The notes: generated by a model from the sequence alone, not told the origin. A stretch of 46,555 nucleotides of DNA from an uncultured Mollicutes bacterium (GCA_900543055.1 UQQI01000007.1:1-46555), one strand, 5' to 3'. Shown: positions 34,672 through 43,622, counted from the stretch's first letter. Made by a program: numbers and translations.

Positions 34672-35832
34672 TTATACTAATTTACGTCCACAATTAGAAC
34701 AGAACTTTGCTCCATTTGTAGCAGTTCCACAATCAGGACAGAATTTTGGTACTTCTGCTGCTACATTTGTAGAAGCATCTTGTTGTGCACTTGTTTGTTG
34801 TGCTCCTCCATTATATGGATCATAGCTTTGAGTAGCACCTTGTGTAGTTTGATTTGCAAAAGCTCCATTTGCAACTCCTCCAACTACTCCACCACTTGCC
34901 ATATTCATCATTCCAACACCCATGAATCCATTTGCAGCTCCATTAGCGTTATTTGCAGCATCTTGTACTGCTTGTGCATATGCACCAGTAAGTGTACCTT
35001 GTTGCATGAATGTATTACTTGATAATTCATAATTATCAATCTTCTTATTAGATTCTTCATCTAATGTAACACTCTCTACTATAAATCCAACAATACTTAA
35101 TCCTCTATCTCTAATAGGTTGATCAAATACTTTTTCATCCATTATTTTTTTAATTTCATCAGTACTGCTTGGTAACTCTAACACAGGTACTTTATGAACA
35201 CTATTTCCTAATTCATTTAAGACATTTTGAAAAGAACCAATTACTTCAGATCTCATTTGCTCACAAATATCATCTTTAGTATATTCATCAGCGACTCCCA
35301 TAACTTTTGACATAAAAATAGCAGGATCTGTAATCTTAAATGTATATTTACCAAAACATTTAACTTCTACTCTTAAAGGACTCATTGCTCCAGTCATTTG
35401 ATTTGGAATTGGATGAGACCAATCTTGGAATGGAATTGGTGCAGGTGTTCCAAACTTATTATCCATGATTTCTTTAGCATTTACATAAAATACTGCTTGT
35501 TCTTTACTTGTACCACCATTATATACAAAACGATTCCACATTTCTTTGAATACATCTCCAAATTGACCAGCAAAGAATGATGGTGAAGATGATTGATCAA
35601 ATGTATAAATTCCTGCTTCTGCAGTAGCATCTAAAATTTTACCATTTTCATAAATAATTGCCATTTGACCAGGCGCTACTTGAATAGCACTATCCTTTGT
35701 AATAATTCCATTAGGTGTAGATACTTTTCTCATTAAAATATTATTACCTAAATCATCACATTTAATATACTCTTTCCATTGGTCGTGAAGAGTACTTCCA
35801 ACTGCTCCAACAGCAGCTCTAATTAATCCCAT
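34672..35832 (-). CDS. SPFH-domain protein with C-terminal zinc ribbon (YdjI-like)
   Basis: 386 aa. Residues 1-290 form an SPFH/band-7-like domain (IQVAPGQMAIIYENGKI, KCFGKYTFKITDPAIFM) with no membrane helix. A Gly/Ala/Asn/Gln-rich linker leads to a zinc ribbon CPDCGTATNGAKFCSNCG at the end. This architecture is that of Bacillus YdjI ('virion core protein' family), encoded in the ydjFGHI operon and linked to membrane stress and the PspA protein. Here it is the last gene after ydjG- and ydjH-like genes. No pspA gene is adjacent. Confidence 0.82.
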   Translation of the reverse strand: MGLIRAAVGAVGSTLHDQWKEYIKCDDLGNNILMRKVSTPNGIITKDSAIQVAPGQMAIIYENGKILDATAEAGIYTFDQSSSPSFFAGQFGDVFKEMWNRFVYNGGTSKEQAVFYVNAKEIMDNKFGTPAPIPFQDWSHPIPNQMTGAMSPLRVEVKCFGKYTFKITDPAIFMSKVMGVADEYTKDDICEQMRSEVIGSFQNVLNELGNSVHKVPVLELPSSTDEIKKIMDEKVFDQPIRDRGLSIVGFIVESVTLDEESNKKIDNYELSSNTFMQQGTLTGAYAQAVQDAANNANGAANGFMGVGMMNMASGGVVGGVANGAFANQTTQGATQSYDPYNGGAQQTSAQQDASTNVAAEVPKFCPDCGTATNGAKFCSNCGRKLV

Positions 35833-35876
35833 ATTAACTTCTCCTATCTAAATTATTATAAATTAATTATACAACA

Positions 35877-36701
35877 TTAAATTCTATTTTGAAAGTTATT
35901 ATTTATAAATGACTCATTACTAGAATTAATCTTAACCATTAAAGTATTTTTATCAATACAATTATCAAGTGTATCAGCAAAAGATACCTTTTTATTAGAA
36001 TTTAACTTGGTAATAGATACTATAACAATTATAAATGTAAGAGTTAAAGCTAAAGTAATAATCTCAATCCATGGAATATTCTTAACTAATTTTCCATCTT
36101 CATCTACTCTATAATTTCCACCTCTATCTATATTAAAATAACCTTTAAGAAGTTTAACATAATCGTCACATGCATTATAATAATTCTTAGCACTAACATT
36201 TTTATAAATATAAGCAAGCATCTGATTTATTCTCTGTTGTGTATAAATTGTAAATACTTTTCCATCAGTTGCTCCACTATTTCCCATAAATATTTCAGGT
36301 TCACTTCCTCCAACTTTTATAACAAAAACAACACCATCACTCATAAAATCATTATAGTCATAAAAATTATATGCATAGTCAGAAATACTATAACCATTTA
36401 AATTATTTGTAGTAACAATTGCAACATCAATTATACTATTACTAATATATTCATTAATATTAGTAACTAACTTTTTCTCCTCATCATCCGTTAATAAATC
36501 TGCATAATCATAAACTTTTTCACTACTAGAAACTGCAGGAGTATTTAAAATATTATTAATATTATTCTCATCTACAACAACATCTTTAGGTACAAGAGGC
36601 GCCTCTTTTGTCCTAGTATATGTATTAGTACTAGCAAATACATTATTGTTTACTATAAAAAATATAAATAAACCAAATATAATAAACTTAAATTTTTTCA
36701 T
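35877..36701 (-). CDS. TPM-domain protein (YdjH/YgcG-like)
   Basis: 274 aa from the ATG at 36701 (AGGAGA site). It has a signal peptide (IIFGLFIFFIVNNNVFA), then a TPM domain (YDYADLLTDDEEKKLVTNINEYI, DVAIVTTNNL, YNFYDYND) and a membrane helix near 215-235. The short C-terminal tail is predicted cytoplasmic. TPM domains bind metal and are attached to the cell surface. It is the middle gene of the ydjGHI-like operon. Confidence 0.8.
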   Translation of the reverse strand: MKKFKFIIFGLFIFFIVNNNVFASTNTYTRTKEAPLVPKDVVVDENNINNILNTPAVSSSEKVYDYADLLTDDEEKKLVTNINEYISNSIIDVAIVTTNNLNGYSISDYAYNFYDYNDFMSDGVVFVIKVGGSEPEIFMGNSGATDGKVFTIYTQQRINQMLAYIYKNVSAKNYYNACDDYVKLLKGYFNIDRGGNYRVDEDGKLVKNIPWIEIITLALTLTFIIVIVSITKLNSNKKVSFADTLDNCIDKNTLMVKINSSNESFINNNFQNRI

Positions 36702-36713
36702 AAATAACATCTC

Positions 36714-37631
36714 CTAAAAAAACTTCGTAAACAAAAATGAAATAAATAAAATAATTAAAAATGATAAAATAGAGAATATAATAGTCTCAACTATTCCTAT
36801 AGGTAACTTAATATTATTATTACCATTTTCTCCATTACATATAAATTTATAACTTTTAGCATTATAATTAACATTTAATAAATAAATAGGAACTAATATA
36901 TTTTTACAATAATTATTAGTAATTATCATTTCATTTTTAGATAACTTTTTTAATCCATAATTTATATTATCCCTTATTATAATTAAAGCATGATTCATTA
37001 TCTTTTTATTAAGTTTATTTTTAACATCTTCTAAACTACTATCAGATAAAATACAAATATTATTTAATAATTCATCGTTATATGGCTCTACATTACATGA
37101 ATAATTACAAATAGAATTAAATAAATTATCATCTATCTTAGAACAAGAATTTATTAAAACATTTTTATAATCAAAATTAGAAGTATATGATAACTCAGTC
37201 TTAGAAATAGTAGATAATTTTTGATTTTTAGCCGTTTTATTACCACCTAAGAACAAAGAATTACCACTAATATTAGCATCATTTAATGTCGCAGAAACAT
37301 ATACTGGAGTAATAGAATCAATAGTAGACTTCTTCTTAAATATAAAAGGAACTATCGGATTAAACATAACTTTTTTCTTATAAATTTTTCTAACCTCATC
37401 AATATTCTTAGTAAAAGGAATATAACCATCTATTGCTTTAACATCATCAGTTATACTACTCATATTTCCTGAGCAAATTGGACAAGTACTTATATTATTA
37501 TTTGTTAAAACTTTTACTCCACAATTTAAGCAAGAATATACTTTATTGTTTAAATTAGTAGAAGACTCATTATTATTATCAAATAAAAAATCTGTATTAT
37601 TTATATTTCCAAAACCAATATTATCATTCAT
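36714..37631 (-). CDS. Zinc-ribbon membrane protein (YdjG-like)
   Basis: 305 aa. An N-terminal acidic Asn-rich leader is followed by a zinc ribbon (CLNCGVKVLTNNNISTCPIC, residues about 34-53) and a mid region beginning IPFTKNIDEVRKIYKKKV. A single C-terminal membrane helix is last (IVETIIFSILSFLIILFISFLF). This matches Bacillus YdjG in design: a TFIIB-like zinc ribbon plus C-terminal membrane anchor. It starts the operon behind a good promoter. Confidence 0.72.
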   Translation of the reverse strand: MNDNIGFGNINNTDFLFDNNNESSTNLNNKVYSCLNCGVKVLTNNNISTCPICSGNMSSITDDVKAIDGYIPFTKNIDEVRKIYKKKVMFNPIVPFIFKKKSTIDSITPVYVSATLNDANISGNSLFLGGNKTAKNQKLSTISKTELSYTSNFDYKNVLINSCSKIDDNLFNSICNYSCNVEPYNDELLNNICILSDSSLEDVKNKLNKKIMNHALIIIRDNINYGLKKLSKNEMIITNNYCKNILVPIYLLNVNYNAKSYKFICNGENGNNNIKLPIGIVETIIFSILSFLIILFISFLFTKFF

Positions 37632-37650
37632 ATTATCACATCCTACAAAA

Positions 37651-37679
37651 ATTATATCATTTATATTTTAAGATGTAAA
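37651..37679 (-). promoter_or_regulatory. Promoter of the ydjGHI-like operon
   Basis: TTTACA (37674-37679), 17-base spacer ending TGA, TATAAT (37651-37656). Confidence 0.75.
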
Positions 37680-37703
37680 TTAATACAAAATGAATGAATA
37701 AAT

Positions 37704-37735
37704 AAAAGAAAAATAGAGAAAATTAATTCTCTATT
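37704..37735 (-). terminator. Terminator after serS
   Basis: Nine-bp stem AATAGAGAA / TTCTCTATT around a 6-base loop, then TTTTCTTTT. The serS TAG is inside the first arm. Confidence 0.8.
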
Positions 37736-39017
37736 TAGTTGGTTTAATTTCAGTTTTACCACCCATATATGGTTGTAAGACTTTTGGTATCTTAATTGAA
37801 CCATCTTCTTGATAGTTATTTTCAATTACAGCAATAAGTCCTCTTGGAGTAGCAACTACTGTATTATTTAATGTATGTAAATAATATGTTCCTTTTTCTC
37901 CTTTTGCACGGATTCCTAAACGTCTTGCTTGAGCATCTCCTAATGTAGAACAACTTCCAACTTCAAAATATTTCTTTTGTCTTGGACTCCAAGCTTCAAT
38001 ATCGCAAGATTTTACTTTTAAGTCTGCTAAATCTCCACTACAACATTCAAGTTGTCTAACTGGTACATCAAAGTTTCTAAATAATTGAACAGTTAATTTC
38101 CACATTTTCTCATACCAATCCATAGATTCTTCTGGTTCACAAATAACAATCATTTCTTGTTTTTCAAATTGGTGAACACGATAAAGTCCTCGCTCCTCAA
38201 GTCCGTGACTTCCACCTTCTTTTCTAAAGCATGGTGAATAACTTGTCATATGTACTGGTAACTCTTCTTTCTTTAAAATTTGATCTTTAAACTTACCAAT
38301 CATGCTATGTTCACTTGTTCCAATTAAGTATAAATCTTCTCCTTCAATCTTATACATCATTGCTTCCATTTCTGGGAAAGACATAACTCCAGTTACAACA
38401 TCGCTATGAATCATAAATGGAGGAATTGCATAAGTAAATCCCGCATCAATCATAAAATCTCTTGCATACGCAAGCATTGCTTCATGAAGTCTTGCAATAT
38501 CACCTAATAAATAATAGAATCCTTCACCACTAGTTCTACCTGCTGCTTCTTTATCCATTCCATTAACTCTAGCAATTATATCTGCATGATGTGGAATTTC
38601 ATAATCAGGCACAACTGGATCCCCAAATTTTTGAACTTCAACATTTTCACTATCATCTTTTCCAATTGGTACAGAAGGATCCATTATTTGTGGAATAACC
38701 ATCATTTTTTCTTTAATTTGACTAGTTAAAGTTTCTTGTTCTTCTTCTAACTTAGTGATTTCATCAGAATTTTCTTGAATAGTTTTCTTTATTCCTTCAG
38801 CTTCGTCTTTTTTACCTTCCTTCATTAATTTACCAATTTCGCCACTTAATTTATTTTTTTCGGCTTTTAGTCCATCAGCTTTAACTTGAACTTCACGAAC
38901 TCTTTTATCAAGTTCATAAATTTCATCAACTAAAGGTAATTTCTCATCTTGAAATTTATTTTTAATATTTTCTTTTACTAAATCTCTGTTTTCTCTTATT
39001 AATTTAATATCTATCAT
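37731..39017 (-). CDS. serS: Seryl-tRNA synthetase
   Basis: 428 aa class II synthetase. The N-terminal coiled-coil arm (about 30-110) is followed by motif 2 (CFRKEGGSHGLEERGLYRVHQFEK) and motif 3 (NTVVATPRGLIAVIENNYQ). It lies two bases after a small Nudix gene and is under the same T-box leader. Confidence 0.96.
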   Translation of the reverse strand: MIDIKLIRENRDLVKENIKNKFQDEKLPLVDEIYELDKRVREVQVKADGLKAEKNKLSGEIGKLMKEGKKDEAEGIKKTIQENSDEITKLEEEQETLTSQIKEKMMVIPQIMDPSVPIGKDDSENVEVQKFGDPVVPDYEIPHHADIIARVNGMDKEAAGRTSGEGFYYLLGDIARLHEAMLAYARDFMIDAGFTYAIPPFMIHSDVVTGVMSFPEMEAMMYKIEGEDLYLIGTSEHSMIGKFKDQILKKEELPVHMTSYSPCFRKEGGSHGLEERGLYRVHQFEKQEMIVICEPEESMDWYEKMWKLTVQLFRNFDVPVRQLECCSGDLADLKVKSCDIEAWSPRQKKYFEVGSCSTLGDAQARRLGIRAKGEKGTYYLHTLNNTVVATPRGLIAVIENNYQEDGSIKIPKVLQPYMGGKTEIKPTK

Positions 39018-39019
39018 AT

Positions 39020-39460
39020 CTAATCCTCATTTCTTCTTTTATTTTCTAAATAATATTCAATACATTTTTTCGATGGAGAATATATATTTTCTGGAAGTTC
39101 TTCAATCGAAAACCATTTCCACTCATCAATCTTAGTAGGTTCCATTATTTTAATATTTCCAACAAAAGTATTAGTAATATAATCAATTGTTACATAATGT
39201 CTATCAATAGCAATATCATCCGAGACAAAATATAACTCTAAATCAGAAACATCTAAATTTGTTTCTTCTTTAACCTCACGAATACCCGTCTCAATCGTTG
39301 TCTCTTCATATTCTTGCTTACCACCAGGAAGTGTCCAAGAATCAGGTTCATAAATACCACCAGTATCTTTCGCTGAAACAACTCTATGTCCAAGTAAGAT
39401 TTTATTACTATCTTTATCTTCAATTAAAACTCCAATACCCGTCTTTACATGTTTTTCCAT
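39020..39460 (-). CDS. Nudix hydrolase of the MutT/NTP pyrophosphatase type
   Basis: 146 aa. The Nudix box reads GKQEYEE then REVKEETNL, so all catalytic residues are present and only the late Gly is Asn. Upstream ILLGHRVV and SWTLPGGKQ fit the nucleotide-sanitising or house-cleaning subgroup. GGAGGTG site. It lies between the T-box leader and serS, so its expression should follow tRNA charging. Substrate unknown. Confidence 0.82.
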   Translation of the reverse strand: MEKHVKTGIGVLIEDKDSNKILLGHRVVSAKDTGGIYEPDSWTLPGGKQEYEETTIETGIREVKEETNLDVSDLELYFVSDDIAIDRHYVTIDYITNTFVGNIKIMEPTKIDEWKWFSIEELPENIYSPSKKCIEYYLENKRRNED

Positions 39461-39477
39461 AATTCACCTCCAAAATA

Positions 39478-39665
39478 CAAAAAAAGAATGATACCAAGGA
39501 GTGCAAAAGCACGGTACCATCCTTTATTTAACTTATTTAGATAACGGTATTACCCGGATAAAATATCATCTATAGAGTAGATAAATAAGTATTTAATATT
39601 CGTTTACACCAACCACGAACTCTCTTTGCTTAAATAGTCTTATTATTAGTTCTAAATAACGACTT
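39478..39665 (-). ncRNA. T-box leader upstream of the Nudix-serS operon
   Basis: Read on the minus strand, the segment has a Stem I-like hairpin (TATTTAA / TTAAATA and AATAAG / CTTATT arms enclosing AGAGAGTTCG and GGTTGGTGTAAACG). A GGATGGTACCGTG T-box motif follows, then a terminator whose arms are GGATGGTACC (39513-39522) and GGTATCATTC (39486-39495), ending in a T run. This is the classical arrangement for tRNA-responsive control of synthetase genes. A UCU (Ser) triplet followed by A at 39579-39581 is a possible specifier codon, but its place in the loop is not proven. Confidence 0.8.
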
Positions 39666-39671
39666 GAGATT

Positions 39672-39700
39672 ATTATATAAAATTATTATAACTTTTGCAA
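39672..39700 (-). promoter_or_regulatory. Promoter of the T-box/serS operon
   Basis: TTGCAA (39695-39700), 17-base spacer, TATAAT (39672-39677). The expected start near 39665 fits the 5' end of the T-box. Confidence 0.75.
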
Positions 39701-39706
39701 GTACTC

Positions 39707-40404
39707 TTATTTTATCTTATACTTATTAAGTAAATATTTATTAATTTCATCTTTTTTTATATCTATCGTTTTTATACCAAAACTACCATCTGAAATAGAA
39801 TATTTTTGAAAAATAATTCTTATTCCATTATCTGTAAAATACCAATTACCCTCTTTGTTTAACTCTTCTTTTACACTATTTTCCAATTGTCAAAAAGAGA
39901 TGTTTCGCCCTCAAGATTACTAATACATGTATTATATACATAATCATATACACCAGTACCAATATCTTCTAACTTTAATAACTCTCCAGTTTCAGCATCA
40001 AAATTATACCCTTCATCGCTTAACCACGAAACTCCTCCAAAACTACCAGATACATTAGCAAGAAAAGTTAATCTAGAACTATTAATTACACCGTTTTTAA
40101 ATATATAGTTAACACCAATTCCATCATAAGTATTCTCTTTACTCTCATCTGCCATAGTTTTTATTTCTTCCCACTCTTTATTAGAAATATCATTTAATTT
40201 AGACTCAATAGCAAGAGCAGACTTCTCATTATTATTGTTTTTAAGACTTATTATATTTCTTTTATTTATGGTACTATCATTATTTTGACTATTCTTAGTA
40301 ACATACTCTTCATCTTTATAACTAATTTTATAATCATTATTTTTCTGGCGACTAACCTTATCTTTCTTTTCCTCTATTTTATTATTTTCATAAATACTCA
40401 CCAA
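39707..40404 (-). pseudogene. RsiV-like DUF3298 protein gene with a single-base frame break
   Basis: The first frame (39871-40404, TTG start with AAAGG six bases before) gives 177 codons ending SLFDNWKIV. From about 39886 the -1 frame continues in an obviously homologous way (ENSVKEELNKEGNWYF, RIIFQKYSISDGSFGIKTID) to a TAA at 39707-39709. Both parts together form one DUF3298/RsiV C-terminal-type domain (YNFDAETGELLKLED, then GNWYFTDNG). Adding one T in AATTGG restores the frame. Either a recent inactivation or an assembly error. It follows the 163-aa membrane protein gene by three bases and lacks its own signal peptide. Confidence 0.75.
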
Positions 40405-40407
40405 TTG

Positions 40408-40896
40408 TTACCTTTCATATTCAATATAACCATTTTCTTTACTAATAGTTGAACTACTATTTAAAATAACAGTAATTTGATCAGCATACTTTGTTTTATA
40501 ATAAATTTTATCAACACCATTCGCAAGTAATTCATCTTCATCACCATGACCATATAAATATAATTTATTATCTTTTAAATAAAAAATATTATTACTTGCT
40601 CCAGCGCTACCTTGCCCTGCTAGAGCCTCTTCAGCTTCAATTGTTTCTTTTCCATATGCTGTTTCAAAAGTAAATTTCTTAAGTTCAAAATTTTCATTAT
40701 TTGCATCTTTATTACTACTAGTATCACTACTAGTTTCATCATCAACAATTTCTTTTATTTTTTCATTATTAACAACTTTAGTATTATCATTATTAATTAC
40801 TATTATATTATTAGTAATCAAAACACCTAAACCAATTAATATTATTATAATTATACCCACTAAAAACAAAATAACTTTACTAGCATTTTTCTTCAT
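40408..40896 (-). CDS. Hypothetical membrane-anchored exported protein
   Basis: 162 aa from the ATG at 40896 (GAGGT site). Basic start MKKNASK, then a membrane helix (VILFLVGIIIIILIGLGVLI), an Asn/Asp/Ser-rich linker and an outside domain (NIFYLKDNKLYLYGHGDEDELLANGVDKIYY). Not recognised. The last pattern looks like one unit of a beta-repeat. It is the middle gene of a three-gene operon. Confidence 0.7.
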   Translation of the reverse strand: MKKNASKVILFLVGIIIIILIGLGVLITNNIIVINNDNTKVVNNEKIKEIVDDETSSDTSSNKDANNENFELKKFTFETAYGKETIEAEEALAGQGSAGASNNIFYLKDNKLYLYGHGDEDELLANGVDKIYYKTKYADQITVILNSSSTISKENGYIEYER

Positions 40897-40919
40897 AATA
40901 AACCTCATATATATAAAAA

Positions 40920-42098
40920 TTACTCTAATTCACATTTTTTAGAATTTATATAAGTCTCATCTAACTTCTTAAAATTACTAGCACTAGATACTTTTAATTG
41001 ATCAGCATCTATTTCTTTTATTCCTCTTTTACCATCAGTTACTGAAACATAATACTTTCTTTCACCATATAAAGAAACGACTTTAACATATCCTTCTATT
41101 GGTTCTCTTGTAACAGAAAACATTAAATTGTATTCATCACCTACATCTAAGTAATAAAAATATATTGTACCATCTTCCCTTTTATATACAACATTATCAC
41201 AAGTAATTTCATAAGTGCCATCTTCCATCTGTTTCTTTACTTCTTTATACATTTTATTACCAGCATAATAGTAATACCAATCTCCACTAGAAGAAACAAG
41301 TTTTATTAAATCACCTAAGTTAACATAACAAATATTAATAATACTAATAATTATTAAAAAAAATGCAAATGAAAATGAAATCTTCTTAAACTTATAATCT
41401 TTTTCAAGAGAATTTTTAGAATCATTTTTTATATAACTTCTATTATTATATAAGGAATCTCCAAATCCTATAATCGGTAACATAATTAAAGGGAAAAGAG
41501 CTGTTAAAATACCATTTTTATTAAATGCTTTCCCAAGTTTATAGTATAAAATAAGCATATATATACTTCCAACTATAGGAACAAATATAAGAAAACCTAA
41601 AAACATATTATTGAAAATTACATCAGACAAAACAAAATAATTATAAAAAGGTACTAATGCCGCCCACCAAGGTTTATTCATTTTCATATACATTCTTTCA
41701 CTCGAATATATAAATATAAAAATTAATGAAATAATTAGAAAGGTTACAGCTAAATTAGTATAAATAATATCATAAATATTACTAAGACCTAAAATTGTAG
41801 ATAATCCAATTAAAAAAACTATAATAAAATATATACCAAATGTAAGTAAAAAACACATTTTTGAACTACCAGTATTATTCGCAACACTAAGTATAAGTCC
41901 ACTATTAGGGTCTAATGTACCAACTATTGACTTTCCAGAACCAACAAAATAACCTTGAGACTTTGGCATAAATTTCTCCATACTCTTATTTTCTGGATGA
42001 TCAGGATTTAAATTACCACACTTCATACAATATCTTGCACTACTTTTCATTTCAGCTCCACATCTAGAACAAAAGATTGTGTAACTATTATCATTCAT
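40920..42098 (-). CDS. Zinc-ribbon polytopic membrane protein (DUF5684-like)
   Basis: 392 aa. The N-terminal zinc ribbon is CSRCGAEMKSSARYCMKCG (residues 10-28). Four or five membrane helices follow (about 80-105, 115-135, 150-215), with KPWWAALVPFYNYFVLSDV and YYKLGKAFNKNG, typical of DUF5684-type proteins near signal peptidase-like genes. A further helix at about 250 is followed by a C-terminal outside domain of 130 residues. It is the first gene of an operon with the next two genes. Function unknown. Confidence 0.75.
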   Translation of the reverse strand: MNDNSYTIFCSRCGAEMKSSARYCMKCGNLNPDHPENKSMEKFMPKSQGYFVGSGKSIVGTLDPNSGLILSVANNTGSSKMCFLLTFGIYFIIVFLIGLSTILGLSNIYDIIYTNLAVTFLIISLIFIFIYSSERMYMKMNKPWWAALVPFYNYFVLSDVIFNNMFLGFLIFVPIVGSIYMLILYYKLGKAFNKNGILTALFPLIMLPIIGFGDSLYNNRSYIKNDSKNSLEKDYKFKKISFSFAFFLIIISIINICYVNLGDLIKLVSSSGDWYYYYAGNKMYKEVKKQMEDGTYEITCDNVVYKREDGTIYFYYLDVGDEYNLMFSVTREPIEGYVKVVSLYGERKYYVSVTDGKRGIKEIDADQLKVSSASNFKKLDETYINSKKCELE

Positions 42099-42122
42099 TA
42101 AAAATCCTCCTATCTACACTTA

Positions 42123-42151
42123 ATTATAAAGCACATAAAAATTTTAGTAAA
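42123..42151 (-). promoter_or_regulatory. Promoter of the zinc-ribbon membrane operon
   Basis: TTTACT (42146-42151), 17-base spacer, TATAAT (42123-42128). The -35 lies within the tail of the upstream terminator. Confidence 0.72.
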
Positions 42152-42178
42152 GAAAAGTTAATATAAAAATACTAACTT
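42151..42178 (-). terminator. Terminator of the Tim44-like operon
   Basis: Ten-bp stem AAGTTAGTAT / ATATTAACTT with a TTTT loop, one G-T pair, followed by TTCTTT. The T run is short. Confidence 0.6.
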
Positions 42179-43064
42179 AAATATCAAATCCCTGTTCTAT
42201 TATTTCTTTTTTACTTAATAACCATTTATCTGTTTTATGCACAATAATACTTCCACAATATTCACACTTATTAGTAGATAAATTTGAAATTTCAGAACCA
42301 CAATTTGGACATTTTAAACAATTATTATTCTTAAAAGACACAAATGTCATTTTATATCGAACTTTTATTTTTTCTTTTGAGCTACCACGAATTACTTCTT
42401 TATTACATTCAATCCAATCATAAAATGACACTAATAATTCAATTGTAATAGCTGTTTGACTATTTTCTTCATATATATCAGTAATTATACAATTATAAAA
42501 TGTAAAATCACTCATTTTATTATATTCATTTTTTACTTTCAATGTATCAAGCTGCATTTTATATTGATTATATAATTCATCAGTAACAAGACTTCTTATT
42601 TTTTCATAATCAAAACTCATCCATGCATTTTGAATTTCTATATAATCTCTATATCTTTCTTTTACAAAATCATCTTTATCAAAAAAATCCATATATTTTA
42701 AAATATCTCTATTCTTTAACTCTTTTGATTTATCTAAGTTAACTCTATTTAGTTTTTCACCAGTTCTAGAAAACTTTAAAGCTACTAACAAAAGAATAAG
42801 AATAATAAATGTAGAAAACTCAAATATCATCCCAATTTTGTCATCTTTAGAATCCGTACTTTCATAGGAAGTATTTTCATGCTTACTAGAACTACCACTT
42901 GAACTATGACTACTTGAACTATGACTACTTGAACTACTACTATGAGATGAACCACTAGATGAACCATAGTCAAAATCAAATCCAGAATCTGCTTTAACAC
43001 ACACAATATTAAAAGTGCATAAAGAAATTAACAATAAAATTACTACAATATACTTCTTTTTCAT
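42177..43064 (-). CDS. Secreted-anchored Tim44-like protein with zinc ribbon (paralogue A)
   Basis: 295 aa. Signal peptide (MKKKYIVVILLLISLCTFNIVCVKA), then a Gly/Ser/His tract at about 34-70, a membrane helix near 80-97, and a Tim44-like domain at about 115-240 (YIEIQNAWMSFDYEKIRSLVTDELY). A C-terminal zinc ribbon is CPNCGSEISNLSTNKCEYCG. Tim44-like domains occur in Bacillota next to TPM and zinc-ribbon proteins; their role is unclear. The protein at 43623-44411 is a close paralogue (same ADSGFD, MQLDTLKVKNE and KWLLSKKE blocks). Confidence 0.75.
   Translation of the reverse strand: MKKKYIVVILLLISLCTFNIVCVKADSGFDFDYGSSSGSSHSSSSSSHSSSSHSSSGSSSKHENTSYESTDSKDDKIGMIFEFSTFIILILLLVALKFSRTGEKLNRVNLDKSKELKNRDILKYMDFFDKDDFVKERYRDYIEIQNAWMSFDYEKIRSLVTDELYNQYKMQLDTLKVKNEYNKMSDFTFYNCIITDIYEENSQTAITIELLVSFYDWIECNKEVIRGSSKEKIKVRYKMTFVSFKNNNCLKCPNCGSEISNLSTNKCEYCGSIIVHKTDKWLLSKKEIIEQGFDI
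42901..42945. repeat. 15-bp tandem repeat in the Ser/His tract
   Basis: GAACTATGACTACTT occurs twice in tandem and is followed by a variant copy. It encodes the Ser-rich linker, so changes in copy number would keep the frame. Confidence 0.8.
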
Positions 43065-43065
43065 A

Positions 43066-43614
43066 TTAATCTATATCCTCAATAATCTTCTCTAAAATCC
43101 AATCATAGTCTTTTGTATTATAAACAGTTCCACAATAAGAGCATATGCCAGAATTATTTACATCAATACTAGCTCCGCATCCAGGACAAACTTTAATAAT
43201 ATCTTCATCAACTGCATTTTTAGATTTTGTCATAACCAAAATATATTTTTCTTCCACTCTGCTAGTATCATTACCACTCTTATATTTACGAGTATTACTA
43301 TTAATCTTATACTTCATATATCGTGCAACAAGTCTAATTTTAACTACATATTTATCAGTATCTTCTTCTATATCAATTATTTCAGATGATTTTACATTTA
43401 ATTCATCAAATATTTGTATTTCATTATTTTCTTTAAGTCTATTTAAGAATAAATTATATTCATTAAATAAACTATTACTTAACTTGTGTTTTACCCTATC
43501 TAAATTACCTACCATAATAGAACTTAAAAGCATAATAAATATATTATCAACTTTAGCCAATAAATTTGCTTCTGTAAAAGTTTTATCTTTTTTAATCAAT
43601 TCATCTATTTTCAT
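43066..43614 (-). CDS. Tim44-like/zinc-ribbon soluble protein
   Basis: 182 aa. No signal peptide. The first 130 residues follow the Tim44-like pattern of its two neighbours but more distantly (LLSSIMVGNLDRVKHKLSNSLFNEYNLFLNRLK). A C-terminal zinc ribbon CPGCGASIDVNNSGICSYCG ends the protein. Two bases separate it from paralogue A. It may be the cytoplasmic or soluble partner of the two anchored paralogues. Confidence 0.68.
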   Translation of the reverse strand: MKIDELIKKDKTFTEANLLAKVDNIFIMLLSSIMVGNLDRVKHKLSNSLFNEYNLFLNRLKENNEIQIFDELNVKSSEIIDIEEDTDKYVVKIRLVARYMKYKINSNTRKYKSGNDTSRVEEKYILVMTKSKNAVDEDIIKVCPGCGASIDVNNSGICSYCGTVYNTKDYDWILEKIIEDID

Positions 43615-43622
43615 ATATGTTT

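Noticed and set aside
39478..39665. tRNA gene, suggested by compact stems and GGTACC motifs
   Set aside because: No tRNA cloverleaf or TTCGANTC-like arm; the T-box motif, terminator and following synthetase gene explain the structure.
39871..39886. Programmed -1 ribosomal frameshift in the DUF3298-like gene
   Set aside because: No X XXY YYZ slippery heptamer or obvious downstream structure is seen; a one-base indel is simpler.
42880..42960. CRISPR-like or minisatellite repeat
   Set aside because: The unit is 15 bp, in frame and coding for a Ser-rich linker, with no spacers.
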